Shown piece by piece: positions 1-13,200 of a stretch of 64,000 nucleotides of DNA (the stretch's first letter is position 1; the number at the start of each line of letters is the position of its first letter). The stretch comes from Auanema rhodensis. Taxonomy: Eukaryota; Nematoda; Chromadorea; Rhabditida; Rhabditidae. The notes under the pieces were generated by a model. The model was given only the letters and a program-made list of their open reading frames with translations. It did no database searches and had not been told where the DNA came from. Location of the stretch: the NCBI GenBank assembly GCA_964057225.1, contig OZ059895.1, positions 19,230,688 to 19,294,687 of the forward strand, read 5' to 3'. The position numbers and the translations under genes are program-made.

Positions 1-176
1 GTACAATTAATTAGCATAAATTAAAGTTCACGTAAATTTCAAAGTCATTGTTACCACGCACCAATATCAATAATGTTATGTTTTTAGACTAATATGGACA
101 TGGGGAATCTAATTTTGAAAACCGCATCTCTTTATCTTTCACGGGAAGCGAGTTACATACCACGTGCACATCACGT
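1..176 (+). repeat. reference satellite monomer (176 bp)
   Basis: First complete unit, used here as the coordinate frame. Bases 1-16 are a variable leader, with four main forms: GTACAATTAATTAG, GTATATATAATTAG, GTACATTTAATTAG and GTACAATAAATTAG. Bases 17-36 (ATAAATTAAAGTTCACGTAA) are conserved apart from scattered CpG changes. Bases 37-84 are the main variable segment; its alternatives include CATGCACCAATATC or CATACACCGATATC, followed by AATAAAAATTTG, AATGTTATG or AATGTTTTG. Bases 85-160 are the most conserved part, including TGGACATGGGGAATCTAA and CACGGGAAGCGAG. Bases 161-176 end in CACGT and carry the CCATGTGCAC, CCATTTGCAC or CCACGTGCAC variants. The unit has 60 G+C and seven CpG dinucleotides. 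The choice of base 1 as unit start is arbitrary. Confidence 0.97.
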
Positions 177-337
177 GTACATTTAATTAGCATGAATTAA
201 AGTTCACGTAAATTTCAAAGTTATTGTTACCATGCACCAATATCAATAAAAATTTGTTTTTAGACTAATATGGACATGGGGAATCTAATTTTGAGAACCG
301 CATCTCTTTATCTTTCACGGGAAGCGAGTTACATACC

Positions 338-347
338 ATGTGCACAT
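338..347. repeat. 10-bp perfect palindrome ATGTGCACAT (representative copy)
   Basis: Near the end of the unit many copies contain ATGTGCACAT, which equals its own reverse complement. In the common alternative form, CCATTTGCACAT, the palindrome is reduced to its core. In the CCACGTGCACAT form it is replaced by a CACGTG hexamer joined to GTGCAC. It forms part of a cluster of dyads at the unit boundary. Any role in chromatin or secondary structure is inference. Confidence 0.8.
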
Positions 348-353
348 CACGTG
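348..353. other. CACGTG hexamer at the unit boundary (representative copy)
   Basis: The palindromic hexamer CACGTG spans the junction of almost every pair of units (here the end of unit 2 and the first base of unit 3). CACGTG is the core recognition site of many bHLH and plant bZIP proteins (E-box or G-box). The array would therefore present several hundred copies at regular spacing. Four units in the right half carry GACGTG instead, with CATGACGTG at 47027, 50096, 52211 and 53446. Binding is not shown by the sequence. Confidence 0.7.
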
Positions 354-573
354 TACAATAAATTAGCATAAATTAAAGTTCACGTAAATTTGAAATTCAT
401 GGTAACCATACACCGATATCAATAATGTTTTGTTTTTAGACTAATATGGATATGGGGAATCTAATTTTGAAAACCGCATCTTTTTATCTTTCACGGGAAG
501 CGAGTTACATACCATGTGCACATCACGTGTACAATTAATTAGCATAAATTAAAGTTCACGTAAATTTCAAAGT

Positions 574-586
574 CATGGTTACCATG
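574..586. repeat. 13-bp dyad CATGGTTACCATG (representative copy)
   Basis: Six-base arms CATGGT and ACCATG flank a single central T, giving a perfect inverted repeat in the middle of the unit. Related subtypes keep the dyad with the opposite centre (ATGGTAACCAT). Others lose it (CATTGTTACCACG). The position lies in the variable segment, yet most subtypes retain at least the inner arms. Confidence 0.8.
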
Positions 587-704
587 CACCAATATCAATA
601 AAAATTTGTTTTTAGACTAATATGGACATGGGGAATCTAATTTTGAAAACCGCATCTTTTTATCTTTCACGGGAAGCGAGTTACATACCATTTGCACATC
701 ACGT

Positions 705-883
705 GTATATATAATTAGCATAAATTAAAGTTCACGTAAATTTCAAAGTCATGGTTACCATGCACCAATATCAATAAAAATTTGTTTTTAGACTAATATG
801 GACATGGGGAATCTAATTCTGAAAACCGCATCTCTTTATCTTTCACGGGAAACGAGTTATTACATACCATTTGCACATCACGT
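705..883 (+). repeat. 179-bp monomer subtype (extra TTA), first of 24
   Basis: This unit reads GAGTTATTACATACC where the standard unit has GAGTTACATACC, a 3-base gain consistent with a short tandem duplication of TTA. The same change (TTATTACAT) starts at 857, 1036, 1215, 13536, 14068, 15480, 19356, 20415, 21122, 22005, 22887, 27290, 32044, 36094, 37504, 44897, 47363, 48598, 50432, 52547, 53782, 54841, 59139 and 61186. It usually travels with AATTCTGAAAACC, so most copies probably descend from one founder. The 54841, 59139 and 61186 copies lack that partner, which suggests exchange within the unit. Confidence 0.9.
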
Positions 884-2852
884 GTATATATAATTAGCAT
901 AAATTAAAGTTCACGTAAATTTCAAAGTCATGGTTACCATGCACCAATATCAATAAAAATTTGTTTTTAGACTAACATGGACATGGGGAATCTAATTCTG
1001 AAAACCGCATCTCTTTATCTTTCACGGGAAACGAGTTATTACATACCATTTGCACATCACGTGTATATATAATTAGCATAAATTAAAGTTCACGTAAATT
1101 TCAAAGTCATGGTTACCATGCACCAATATCAATAAAAATTTGTTTTTAGACTAATATCGACATGGGGAATCTAATTCTGAAAACCGCATCTCTTTATCTT
1201 TCACGGGAAGCGAGTTATTACATACCATTTGCACATCACGTGTATATATAATTAGCATAAATTAAAGTTCACGTAAATTTCAAAGTCATGGTTACCATGC
1301 ACCAATATCAATAAAAATTTGTTTTTAGACTAACATGGACATGGGGAATCTAATTTTGAAAAACCGCATCTTTTTATCTTTCACGGGAAGCGAGTTACAT
1401 ACCCTGTGCACATCACGTGTACAATTAATTAGCATAAATTAAAGTTCACGTAAATTTCACAGTCATGGTTACCATGCACCAATATCAATAAAAATTTGTT
1501 TTTAGACTAATATGGACATGGGGAATCTAATTTTGAGAACCGCATCTTTTTATCTTTCACGGGAAGCGAGTTACACACCATGTGCACATCACGTGTACAT
1601 TTAATTAGCATAACTTAAAGTTCACGTAAATTTCAAAGTCATGGTTACCATGCACCAATATCAATAAAAATTTGTTTTTAGACTAATATGGACATGGGGA
1701 ATCTAATTTTGAAAACCGCATCTCTTTATCTTTCACGGGAAGCGAGTTACATACCATGTGCACATCACGTGTACAATTAATTAGCATAAATTAAAGTTCA
1801 CGTAAATTTCAAAGTCATGGTTACCATACACCGATATCAATAAAAATTTGTTTTTAGACTAATATGGACATGGGGAATCTAATTTTGAAAACCGCATCTT
1901 TTTATCTTTCACGGGAAACGAGTTACATACCATTTGCACATCACGTGTATATATAATTAGCATAAATTAAAGTTCACGTAAATTTCAAAGTCATGGTTAC
2001 CATGCACCAATATCAATAAAAATTTGTTTTTAGACTAATATGGACATGGGGAATCTAATTTTGAAAACCGCATCTCTTTATCTTTCACGGGAAGCGAGTT
2101 ACATACCATTTGCACATCACGTGTATATATAATTAGCATAAATTAAAGTTCACGTAAATTTCAAAGTCATGGTTACCATGCACCAATATCAATAAAAATT
2201 TGTTTTTAGACTAATATGGACATGGGGAATCTAATTTTGAAAACCGCATCTCTTTATCTTTCACGGGAAGCGAGTTACATACCATTTGCACATCACGTGT
2301 ATATATAATTAGCATAAATTAAAGTTCACGTAAATTTCAAAGTCATGGTTACCATGCACCAATATCAATAAAAATTTGTTTTTAGACTAACATGGACATG
2401 GGGAATCTAATTTTGAAAACCGCATCTTTTTATCTTTCACGGGAAGCGAGTTACATACCATGTGCACATCACGTGTACAATTAATTAGCATAAATTAAAG
2501 TTCACGTAAATTTCACAGTCATGGTTACCATGCACCAATATCAATAAAAATTTGTTTTTAGACTAATATGGACATGGGGAATCTAATTTTGAGAACCGCA
2601 TCTTTTTATCTTTCACGGGAAGCGAGTTACACACCATGTGCACATCACGTGTATATATAATTAGCATAAATTAAAGTTCACGTAAATTTCAAAGTCATGG
2701 TTACCATGCACCAATATCAATAAAAATTTGTTTTCAGACTAATATGGACATAGGGAATCTAATTTTGAAAACCGCATCTCTTTATCTTTCACGGGAAGCG
2801 AGTTACATACCATGTGCACATCACGTGTACAATTAATTAGCATAAATTAAAG

Positions 2853-2862
2853 TTCACGTGAA
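2853..2862. repeat. 10-bp perfect palindrome TTCACGTGAA (variant units)
   Basis: Most units read TTCACGTAAA here. In some, such as this one and those near 6550, 10245, 11302, 13063 and 15004, an A-to-G change produces TTCACGTGAA, a perfect palindrome containing a second CACGTG. The same 10-mer arises independently at another place in the unit, in the 175-bp subtype where CACGGGAAG becomes CACGTGAAG. Confidence 0.75.
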
Positions 2863-5799
2863 TTTCAAAGTCATGGTTACCATACACCGATATCAATAAA
2901 AATTTGTTTTTAGACTAATATGGACATAGGGAATCTAATTTTGAAAACCGCATCTTTTTATCTTTCACGGGAAGCGAGTTACATACCATTTGCACATCAC
3001 GTGTATATATAATTAGCATAAATTAAAGTTCACGTAAATATCAAAGTCATGGTTACCATGCACCAATATCAATAAAAATTTGTTTTTAGACTAATATGGA
3101 CATGGGGAATCTAATTTTGAGAACCGCATCTTTTTATCTTTCACGGGAAGCGAGTTACACACCATGTGCACATCACGTGTACATTTAATTAGCATAAATT
3201 AAAGTTCACGTAAATTTCAAAGTCATGGTTACCATACACCGATATCAATAAAAATTTGTTTTTAGACTAATATGGACATGGGGAATCTAATTTTGAAAAC
3301 CGCATCTCTTTATCTTTCACGGGAAGCGAGTTACATACCATTTGCACATCACGTGTATATATAATTAGCATAAATTAAAGTTCACGTAAATTTCAAAGTC
3401 ATGGTTACCATACACCGATATCAATAATGTTATGGTTTTAGACTAATATGGACATGGGGAATCTAATTTTGAAAACCGCATCTTTTTATCTTTCACGGGA
3501 AGCGAGTTACATACCATTTGCACATCACGTGTATATATAATTAGCATAAATTAAAGTTCACGTAAATTTCAAAGTCATGGTTACCATGCACCAATATCAA
3601 TAAAAATTTGTTTTTAGACTAATATGGACATGGGGAATCTAATTTTGAAAACCGCATCTCTTTATCTTTCACGGGAAGCGAGTTACATACCATTTGCACA
3701 TCACGTGTATATATAATTAGCATAAATTAAAGTTCACGTAAATTTCAAAGTCATGGTTACCATGCACCAATATCAATAAAAATTTGTTTTTAGACTAATA
3801 TGGACATGGGGAATCTAATTTTGAAAACCGCATCTCTTTATCTTTCACGGGAAGCGAGTTACATACCATGTGCACATCACGTGTACAATTAATTAGCATA
3901 AATTAAAGTTCACGTAAATTTCAAAGTCATGGTTACCATACACCGATATCAATAAAAATTTGTTTTTAGACTAATATGGACATGGGGAATCTAATTTTGA
4001 AAACCGCATCTCTTTATCTTTCACGGGAAGCGAGTTACATACCATTTGCACATCACGTGTATATATAATTAGCATAAATTAAAGTTCACGTAAATTTCAA
4101 AGTCATGGTTACCATACACCGATATCAATAATGTTATGGTTTTAGACTAATATGGACATGAGGAATCTAATTTTGAAAACCGCATCTTTTTATCTTTCAC
4201 GGGAAGCGAGTTACATACCATTTGCACATCACGTGTATATATAATTAGCAAAAATTAAAGTTCACGTAAATTTCAAAGTCATGGTTACCATGCACCAATA
4301 TCAATAAAAATTTGTTTTTAGACTAATATGGACATGGGGAATCTAATTTTGAAAACCGCATCTCTTTATCTTTCACGGGAAGCGAGTTACATACCATTTG
4401 CACATCACGTGTATATATAATTAGCATAAATTAAAGTTCACGTAAATTTCAAAGTCATGGTTACCATGCACCAATATCAATAAAAATTTGTTTTTAGACT
4501 AACATGGACATGGGGAATCTAATTTTGAAAACCGCATCTTTTTATCTTTCACGGGAAGCGAGTTACATACCATGTGCACATCACGTGTACAATTAATTAG
4601 CATAAATTAAAGTTCACGTAAATTTCACAGTCATGGTTACCATGCACCAATATCAATAAAAATTTGTTTTTAGACTAATATGGACATGGGGAATCTAATT
4701 TTGAGAACCGCATCTTTTTATCTTTCACGGGAAGCGAGTTACATACCATGTGCACATCACGTGTACAATTAATTAGCATAAATTAAAGTTCACGTAAATT
4801 TCAAAGTCATGGTTACCATACACCGATATCAATAATGTTATGTTTTTAGACTAATATGGACATGGGGAATCTAATTTTGAAAACCGCATCTTTTTATCTT
4901 TCACGGGAAGCGAGTTACATACCATTTGCACATCACGTGTATATATAATTAGCATAAAATAAAGTTCACGTAAATTTCAAAGTCATGGTTACCATGCACC
5001 AATATCAATAAAAATTTGTTTTTAGACTAATATGGACATGGGGAATCTAATTTTGAAAACCGCATCTCTTTATCTTTCACGGGAAGCGAGTTACATACCA
5101 TTTGCACATCACGTGTATATATAATTAGCATAAATTAAAGTTCACGTAAATTTCAAAGTCATGGTTACCATGCACCAATATCAATAAAAATTTGTTTTTA
5201 GACTAACATGGACATGGGGAATCTAATTTTGAAAACCGCATCTTTTTATCTTTCACGGGAAGCGAGTTACATACCATTTGCACATCACGTGTATATATAA
5301 TTAGCATAAATTAAAGTTCACGTAAATATCAAAGTCATGGTTACCATGCACCAATATCAATAAAAATTTGTTTTTAGACTAATATGGACATGGGGAATCT
5401 AATTTTGAGAACCGCATCTTTTTATCTTTCACGGGAAGCGAGTTACACACCATGTGCACATCACGTGTATATATAATTAGCATAAATTAAAGTTCACGTA
5501 AATTTCAAAGTCATGGTTACCATGCACCAATATCAATAAAAATTTGTTTTCAGACTAATATGGACATAGGGAATCTAATTTTGAAAACCGCATCTCTTTA
5601 TCTTTCACGGGAAGCGAGTTACATACCATTTGCACATCACGTGTATATATAATTAGCATAAATTAAAGTTCACGTAAATTTCAAAGTCATGGTTACCATA
5701 CACCGATATCAATAATGTTATGTTTTTAGACTAATATGGACATGGGGAATCTAATTTTGAAAACCGCATCTCTTTATCTTTCACGGGAAGCGAGTTACA

Positions 5800-8700
5800 T
5801 ACCATTTGCAAATCACGTGTACAATTAATTAGCATAAATTAAAGTTCACGTAAATTTCAAAGTCATTGTTACCACGCACCAATATCAATAATGTTATGTT
5901 TTTTGACTAATATGGACATGGGGAATCTAATTTTGAGAACCGCATCTCTTTATCTTTCACGGGAAGCGAGTTACATACCATGTGCACATCACGTGTACAA
6001 TTAATTAGCATAAATTAGAGTTCACGTAAATTTGAAATTCATGGTAACCATACACCGATATAATAATGTTTTGTTTTTAGACTAATATGGATATGGGGAA
6101 TCTAATTTTGAAAACCGCATCTTTTTATCTTTCACGGGAAGCGAGTTACATACCATGTGCACATCACGTGTACAATTAATTAGCATAAATTAAAGTTCAC
6201 GTAAATTTCAAAGTCATTGTTACCATACACCGATATCAATAATGTTATGTTTTTTGACTAATATGGACATGGGGAATCTAATTTTGAAAACCGCATCTCT
6301 TTATCTTTCACGGGAAGCGAGTTACATACCACGTGCACATCACGTGTACATTTAATTAGCATAAATTAAAGTTCACGTAAATTTCAAAGTCATTGTTACC
6401 ATGCACCAATATCAATAAAAATTTGTTTTTAGACTAATATGGACATGGGGAATCTAATTTTGAGAACCGCATCTCTTTATCTTTCACGGGAAGCGAGTTA
6501 CATACCATGTGCACATCACGTGTACAATAAATTAGCATAAATTAAAGTTCACGTGAATTTGAAATTCATGGTAACCATACACCGATATCAATAATGTTTT
6601 GTTTTTAGACTAATATGGATATGGGGAATCTAATTTTGAAAACCGCATCTTTTTATCTTTCACGGGAAGCGAGTTACATACCATGTGCACATCACGTGTA
6701 CAATTAATTAGCATAAATTAAAGTTCACGTAAATTTCAAAGTCATGGTTACCATGCACCAATATCAATAAAAATTTGTTTTTAGACTAATATGGACATGG
6801 GGAATCTAATTTTGAGAACCGCATCTTTTTATCTTTCACGGGAAGCGAGTTACACACCATGTGCACATCACGTGTATATATAATTAGCATAAATTAAAGT
6901 TCACGTAAATTTCAAAGTCATGGTTACCATGCACCAATATCAATAATGTTATGGTTTTAGACTAATATGGACATGGGGAATCTAATTTTGAAAACCGCAT
7001 CTTTTTATCTTTCACGGGAAGCGAGTTACATACCATTTGCACATCACGTGTATATATAATTAGCATAAAATAAAGTTCACGTAAATTTCAAAGTCATGGT
7101 TACCATGCACCAATATCAATAAAAATTTGTTTTTAGACTAATATGGACATGGGGAATCTAATTTTGAAAACCGCATCTCTTTATCTTTCACGGGAAGCGA
7201 GTTACATACCATTTGCACATCACGTGTATATATAATTAGCATAAATTAAAGTTCACGTAAATTTCAAAGTCATGGTTACCATGCACCAATATCAATAAAA
7301 ATTTGTTTTTAGACTAACATGGACATGGGGAATCTAATTTTGAAAACCGCATCTTTTTATCTTTCACGGGAAGCGAGTTACATACCATGTGCACATCACG
7401 TGTACAATTAATTAGCATAAATTAAAGTTCACGTAAATTTCACAGTCATGGTTACCATGCACCAATATCAAAAAAAATTTGTTTTTAGACTAATATGGAC
7501 ATGGGGAATCTAATTTTGAGAACCGCATCTTTTTATCTTTCACGGGAAGCGAGTTACACACCATGTGCACATCACGTGTATATATAATTAGCATAAATTA
7601 AAGTTCACGTAAATTTCAAAGTCATGGTTACCATGCACCAATATCAATAAAAATTTGTTTTTAGACTAATATGGACATAGGGAATCTAATTTTGAAAACC
7701 GCATCTCTTTATCTTTCACGGGAAGCGAGTTACATACCATGTGCACATCACGTGTACAATTAATTAGCATAAATTAAAGTTCACGTAAATTTCAAAGTCA
7801 TGGTTACCATACACCGATATCAATAAAAATTTGTTTCTAGACTAATATGGACATAGGGAATCTAATTTTGAAAACCGCATCTTTTTATCTTTCACGGGAA
7901 GCGAGTTACATACCATTTGCACATCACGTGTATATATAATTAGCATAAATTAAAGTTCACGTAAATTTCAAAGTCATGGTTACCATGCACCAATATCAAT
8001 AAAAATTTGTTTTTAGACTAATATGGACATGGGGAATCTAATTTTGAAAACCGCATCTCTTTATCTTTCACGGGAAGCGAGTTACATACCATGTGCACAT
8101 CACGTGTACAATTAATTAGCATAAATTAAAGTTCACGTAAATTTCAAAGTCATGGTTACCATACACCGATATCAATAAAAATTTGTTTCTAGACTAATAT
8201 GGACATAGGGAATCTAATTTTGAAAACCGCATCTTTTTATCTTTCACGGGAAGCGAGTTACATACCATTTGCACATCACGTGTATATATAATTAGCATAA
8301 ATTAAAGTTCACGTAAATTTCAAAGTCATGGTTACCATGCACCAATATCAATAAAAATTTGTTTTTAGACTAATATGGACATGGGGAATCTAATTTTGAA
8401 AACCGCATCTCTTTATCTTTCACGGGAAGCGAGTTACATACCATTTGCACATCACGTGTATATATAATTAGCATAAATTAAAGTTCACGTAAATTTCAAA
8501 GTCATGGTTACCATGCACCAATATCAATAAAAATTTGTTTTTAGACTAACATGGACATGGGGAATCTAATTTTGAAAACCGCATCTTTTTATCTTTCACG
8601 GGAAGCGAGTTACATACCATGTGCACATCACGTGTACAATTAATTAGCATAAATTAAAGTTCACGTAAATTTCACAGTCATGGTTACCATGCACCAATAT

Positions 8701-11700
8701 CAAAAAAAATTTGTTTTTAGACTAATATGGACATGGGGAATCTAATTTTGAGAACCGCATCTTTTTATCTTTCACGGGAAGCGAGTTACACACCATGTGC
8801 ACATCACGTGTATATATAATTAGCATAAATTAAAGTTCACGTAAATTTCAAAGTCATGGTTACCATGCACCAATATCAATAAAAATTTGTTTTTAGACTA
8901 ATATGGACATAGGGAATCTAATTTTGAAAACCGCATCTCTTTATCTTTCACGGGAAGCGAGTTACATACCATGTGCACATCACGTGTACAATTAATTAGC
9001 ATAAATTAAAGTTCACGTAAATTTCAAAGTCATGGTTACCATACACCGATATCAATAAAAATTTGTTTCTAGACTAATATGGACATAGGGAATCTAATTT
9101 TGAAAACCGCATCTTTTTATCTTTCACGGGAAGCGAGTTACATACCATTTGCACATCACGTGTATATATAATTAGCATAAATTAAAGTTCACGTAAATTT
9201 CAAAGTCATGGTTACCATGCACCAATATCAATAAAAATTTGTTTTTAGACTAATATGGACATGGGGAATCTAATTTTGAAAACCGCATCTCTTTATCTTT
9301 CACGGGAAGCGAGTTACATACCATTTGCACATCACGTGTATATATAATTAGCATAAATTAAAGTTCACGTAAATTTCAAAGTCATGGTTACCATACACCG
9401 ATATCAATAATGTTATGTTTTTAGACTAATATGGACATGGGGAATCTAATTTTGAAAACCGCATCTCTTTATCTTTCACGGGAAGCGAGTTACATACCAC
9501 GTGCACTTCACGTGTACATTTAATTAGCATAAATTAAAGTTCACGTAAATTTCAAAGTCATTGTTACCACGCACCAATATCAATAATGTTATGTTTTTTG
9601 ACTAATATGGACATGGGGAATCTAATTTTGAGAACCGCATCTCTTTATCTTTCACGGGAAGCGAGTTACATACCATGTGCACATCACGTGTACAATTAAT
9701 TAGCATAAATTAGAGTTCACGTAAATTTGAAATTCATGGTAACCATACACCGATATAATAATGTTTTGTTTTTAGACTAATATGGATATGGGGAATCTAA
9801 TTTTGAAAACCGCATCTTTTTATCTTTCACGGGAAGCGAGTTACATACCATGTGCACATCACGTGTACAATTAATTAGCATAAATTAAAGTTCACGTAAA
9901 TTTCAAAGTCATTGTTACCATACACCGATATCAATAATGTTATGTTTTTTGACTAATATGGACATGGGGAATCTAATTTTGAAAACCGCATCTCTTTATC
10001 TTTCACGGGAAGCGAGTTACATACCACGTGCACATCACGTGTACATTTAATTAGCATAAATTAAAGTTCACGTAAATTTCAAAGTCATTGTTACCATGCA
10101 CCAATATCAATAAAAATTTGTTTTTAGACTAATATGGACATGGGGAATCTAATTTTGAGAACCGCATCTCTTTATCTTTCACGGGAAGCGAGTTACATAC
10201 CATGTGCACATCACGTGTACAATAAATTAGCATAAATTAAAGTTCACGTGAATTTGAAATTCATGGTAACCATACACCGATATCAATAATGTTTTGTTTT
10301 TAGACTAATATGGATATGGGGAATCTAATTTTGAAAACCGCATCTTTTTATCTTTCACGGGAAGCGAGTTACATACCATGTGCACATCACGTGTATATAT
10401 AATTAGCATAAATTAAAGTTCACGTAAATTTCAAAGTCATGGTTACCATACACCGATATCAATAATGTTATGTTTTTAGACTAATATGGACATGGGGAAT
10501 CTAATTTTGAAAACCGCATCTCTTTATCTTTCACGGGAAGCGAGTTACATACCATTTGCAAATCACGTGTACAATTAATTAGCATAAATTAAAGTTCACG
10601 TAAATTTCAAAGTCATTGTTACCACGCACCAATATCAATAATGTTATGTTTTTTGACTAATATGGACATGGGGAATCTAATTTTGAGAACCGCATCTCTT
10701 TATCTTTCACGGGAAGCGAGTTACATACCATGTGCACATCACGTGTACAATTAATTAGCATAAATTAGAGTTCACGTAAATTTGAAATTCATGGTAACCA
10801 TACACCGATATCAATAATGTTTTGTTTTTAGACTAATATGGATATGGGGAATCTAATTTTGAAAACCGCATCTTTTTATCTTTCACGGGAAGCGAGTTAC
10901 ATACCATGTGCACATCACGTGTACAATTAATTAGCATAAATTAAAGTTCACGTAAATTTCAAAGTCATTGTTACCATACACCGATATCAATAATGTTATG
11001 TTTTTTGACTAATATGGACATGGGGAATCTAATTTTGAAAACCGCATCTCTTTATCTTTCACGGGAAGCGAGTTACATACCACGTGCACTTCACGTGTAC
11101 ATTTAATTAGCATAAATTAAAGTTCACGTAAATTTCAAAGTCATTGTTACCATGCACCAATATCAATAAAAATTTGTTTTTAGACTAATATGGACATGGG
11201 GAATCTAATTTTGAGAACCGCATCTCTTTATCTTTCACGGGAAGCGAGTTACATACCATGTGCACATCACGTGTACAATAAATTAGCATAAATTAAAGTT
11301 CACGTGAATTTGAAATTCATGGTAACCATACACCGATATCAATAATGTTTTGTTTTTAGACTAATATGGATATGGGGAATCTAATTTTGAAAACCGCATC
11401 TTTTTATCTTTCACGGGAAGCGAGTTACATACCATGTGCACATCACGTGTACAATTAATTAGCATAAATTAAAGTTCACGTAAATTTCAAAGTCATGGTT
11501 ACCATGCACCAATATCAATAAAAATTTGTTTTTAGACTAATATGGACATGGGGAATCTAATTTTGAGAACCGCATCTTTTTATCTTTCACGGGAAGCGAG
11601 TTACACACCATGTGCACATCACGTGTATATATAATTAGCATAAATTAAAGTTCACGTAAATTTCAAAGTCATGGTTACCATGCACCAATATCAATAAAAA

Positions 11701-13200
11701 TTTGTTTTTAGACTAATATGGACATAGGGAATCTAATTTTGAAAACCGCATCTCTTTATCTTTCACGGGAAGCGAGTTACATACCATGTGCACATCACGT
11801 GTACAATTAATTAGCATAAATTAAAGTTCACGTAAATTTCAAAGTCATGGTTACCATACACCGATATCAATAAAAATTTGTTTTTAGACTAATATGGACA
11901 TAGGGAATCTAATTTTGAAAACCGCATCTTTTTATCTTTCACGGGAAGCGAGTTACATACCATTTGCACATCACGTGTATATATAATTAGCATAAATTAA
12001 AGTTCACGTAAATTTCAAAGTCATGGTTACCATGCACCAATATCAATAAAAATTTGTTTTTAGACTAATATGGACATGGGGAATCTAATTTTGAAAACCG
12101 CATCTCTTTATCTTTCACGGGAAGCGAGTTACATACCATTTGCACATCACGTGTATATATAATTAGCATAAATTAAAGTTCACGTAAATTTCAAAGTCAT
12201 GGTTACCATACACCGATATCAATAATGTTATGTTTTTAGACTAATATGGACATGGGGAATCTAATTTTGAAAACAGCATCTCTTTATCTTTCACGGGAAG
12301 CGAGTTACATACCATTTGCAAACACGTGTACAATTAATTAGCATAAATTAAAGTTCACGTAAATTTCAAAGTCATTGTTACCACGCACCAATATCAATAA
12401 TGTTATGTTTTTTGACTAATATGGACATGGGGAATCTAATTTTGAGAACCGCATCTCTTTATCTTTCACGGGAAGCGAGTTACATACCATGTGCACATCA
12501 CGTGTACAATTAATTAGCATAAATTAGAGTTCACGTAAATTTGAAATTCATGGTAACCATACACCGATATCAATAATGTTTTGTTTTTAGACTAATATGG
12601 ATATGGGGAATCTAATTTTGAAAACCGCATCTTTTTATCTTTCATGGGAAGCGAGTTACATACCATGTGCACATCACGTGTACAATTAATTAGCATAAAT
12701 TAAAGTTCACGTAAATTTCAAAGTCATTGTTACCATACACCGATATCAATAATGTTATGTTTTTTGACTAATATGGACATGGGGAATCTAATTTTGAAAA
12801 CCGCATCTCTTTATCTTTCACGGGAAGCGAGTTACATACCACGTGCACATCACGTGTACATTTAATTAGCATAAATTAAAGTTCACGTAAATTTCAAAGT
12901 CATTGTTACCATGCACCAATATCAATAAAAATTTGTTTTTAGACTAATATGGACATGGGGAATCTAATTTTGAGAACCGCATCTCTTTATCTTTCACGGG
13001 AAGCGAGTTACATACCATGTGCACATCACGTGTACAATAAATTAGCATAAATTAAAGTTCACGTGAATTTGAAATTCATGGTAACCATACACCGATATCA
13101 ATAATGTTTTGTTTTTAGACTAATATGGATATGGGGAATCTAATTTTGAAAACCGCATCTTTTTATCTTTCACGGTAAGCGAGTTACATACCATGTGCAC
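5800..13200 (+). repeat. five-unit cassette block, repeated at 3695, 1055 and 1759 bp
   Basis: A distinctive series of units recurs. One carries TAGAG in place of TAAAG, a later one carries TTTTTTGAC and CCACGTGCAC, and a further one begins ACAATAAATTAG and contains CACGTGAATTTG. The TAGAG marker lies at 6016, 9711, 10766 and 12525. The preceding GCAAATCACG marker is at 5808 and 10558, and as GCAAACACG (one base lost) at 12318. The spacings equal whole units minus the known single-base deletions (the missing C in GATATAATAATG at 6057 and 9752, and the 12318 loss). Block copies are nearly identical, indicating recent amplification of a multi-unit segment. Confidence 0.85.
7440..9250 (+). repeat. 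seven-unit tandem duplication (1232 bp)
   Basis: Two independent markers give the same spacing: CAAAAAAAA at 7469 and 8701, and TTGTTTCTAG at 7831 and 9063. Both are exactly 1232 bp apart, or 7 x 176. An additional TTGTTTCTAG at 8183 is 352 bp (two units) after the first, so a two-unit duplication is nested inside. The exact edges cannot be fixed by eye because flanking units are so similar. Confidence 0.85.

Larger units (their letters stand above)
1..5800 (+). repeat. left block: mixed monomers with 13- and 16-unit duplications
   Basis: About 33 units. Diagnostic variants recur at whole-unit spacing. TTTTCAGAC occurs at 2731 and 5547 (2816 bp, 16 units). CACGTAAATA occurs at 3031 and 5319 (2288 bp, 13 units). 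AGCATAAAAT at 4951 recurs at 7062 (2111 bp, 12 units including one that lacks a base), linking this block to the next. Three 179-bp units follow one another with unit starts from 705 onward. The first three units (1-528) match part of the five-unit cassette that dominates 5.8-13.2 kb. No gene or non-satellite sequence is present. Confidence 0.85.

Noticed and set aside
134-150. Possible CENP-B box around TCTTTCACGGGAAGCG.
   Set aside because: CGGGA is present, but the required TTCG and the central A at fixed spacing are absent on this strand, and the reverse strand (CGCTTCCCGTGAAAG) does not fit either.
705-720. TATATATAA leader as a TATA-box promoter.
   Set aside because: The motif is one of four alternative leaders in a non-coding satellite, and no gene follows it. 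Satellite transcription is possible but cannot be inferred from this motif.
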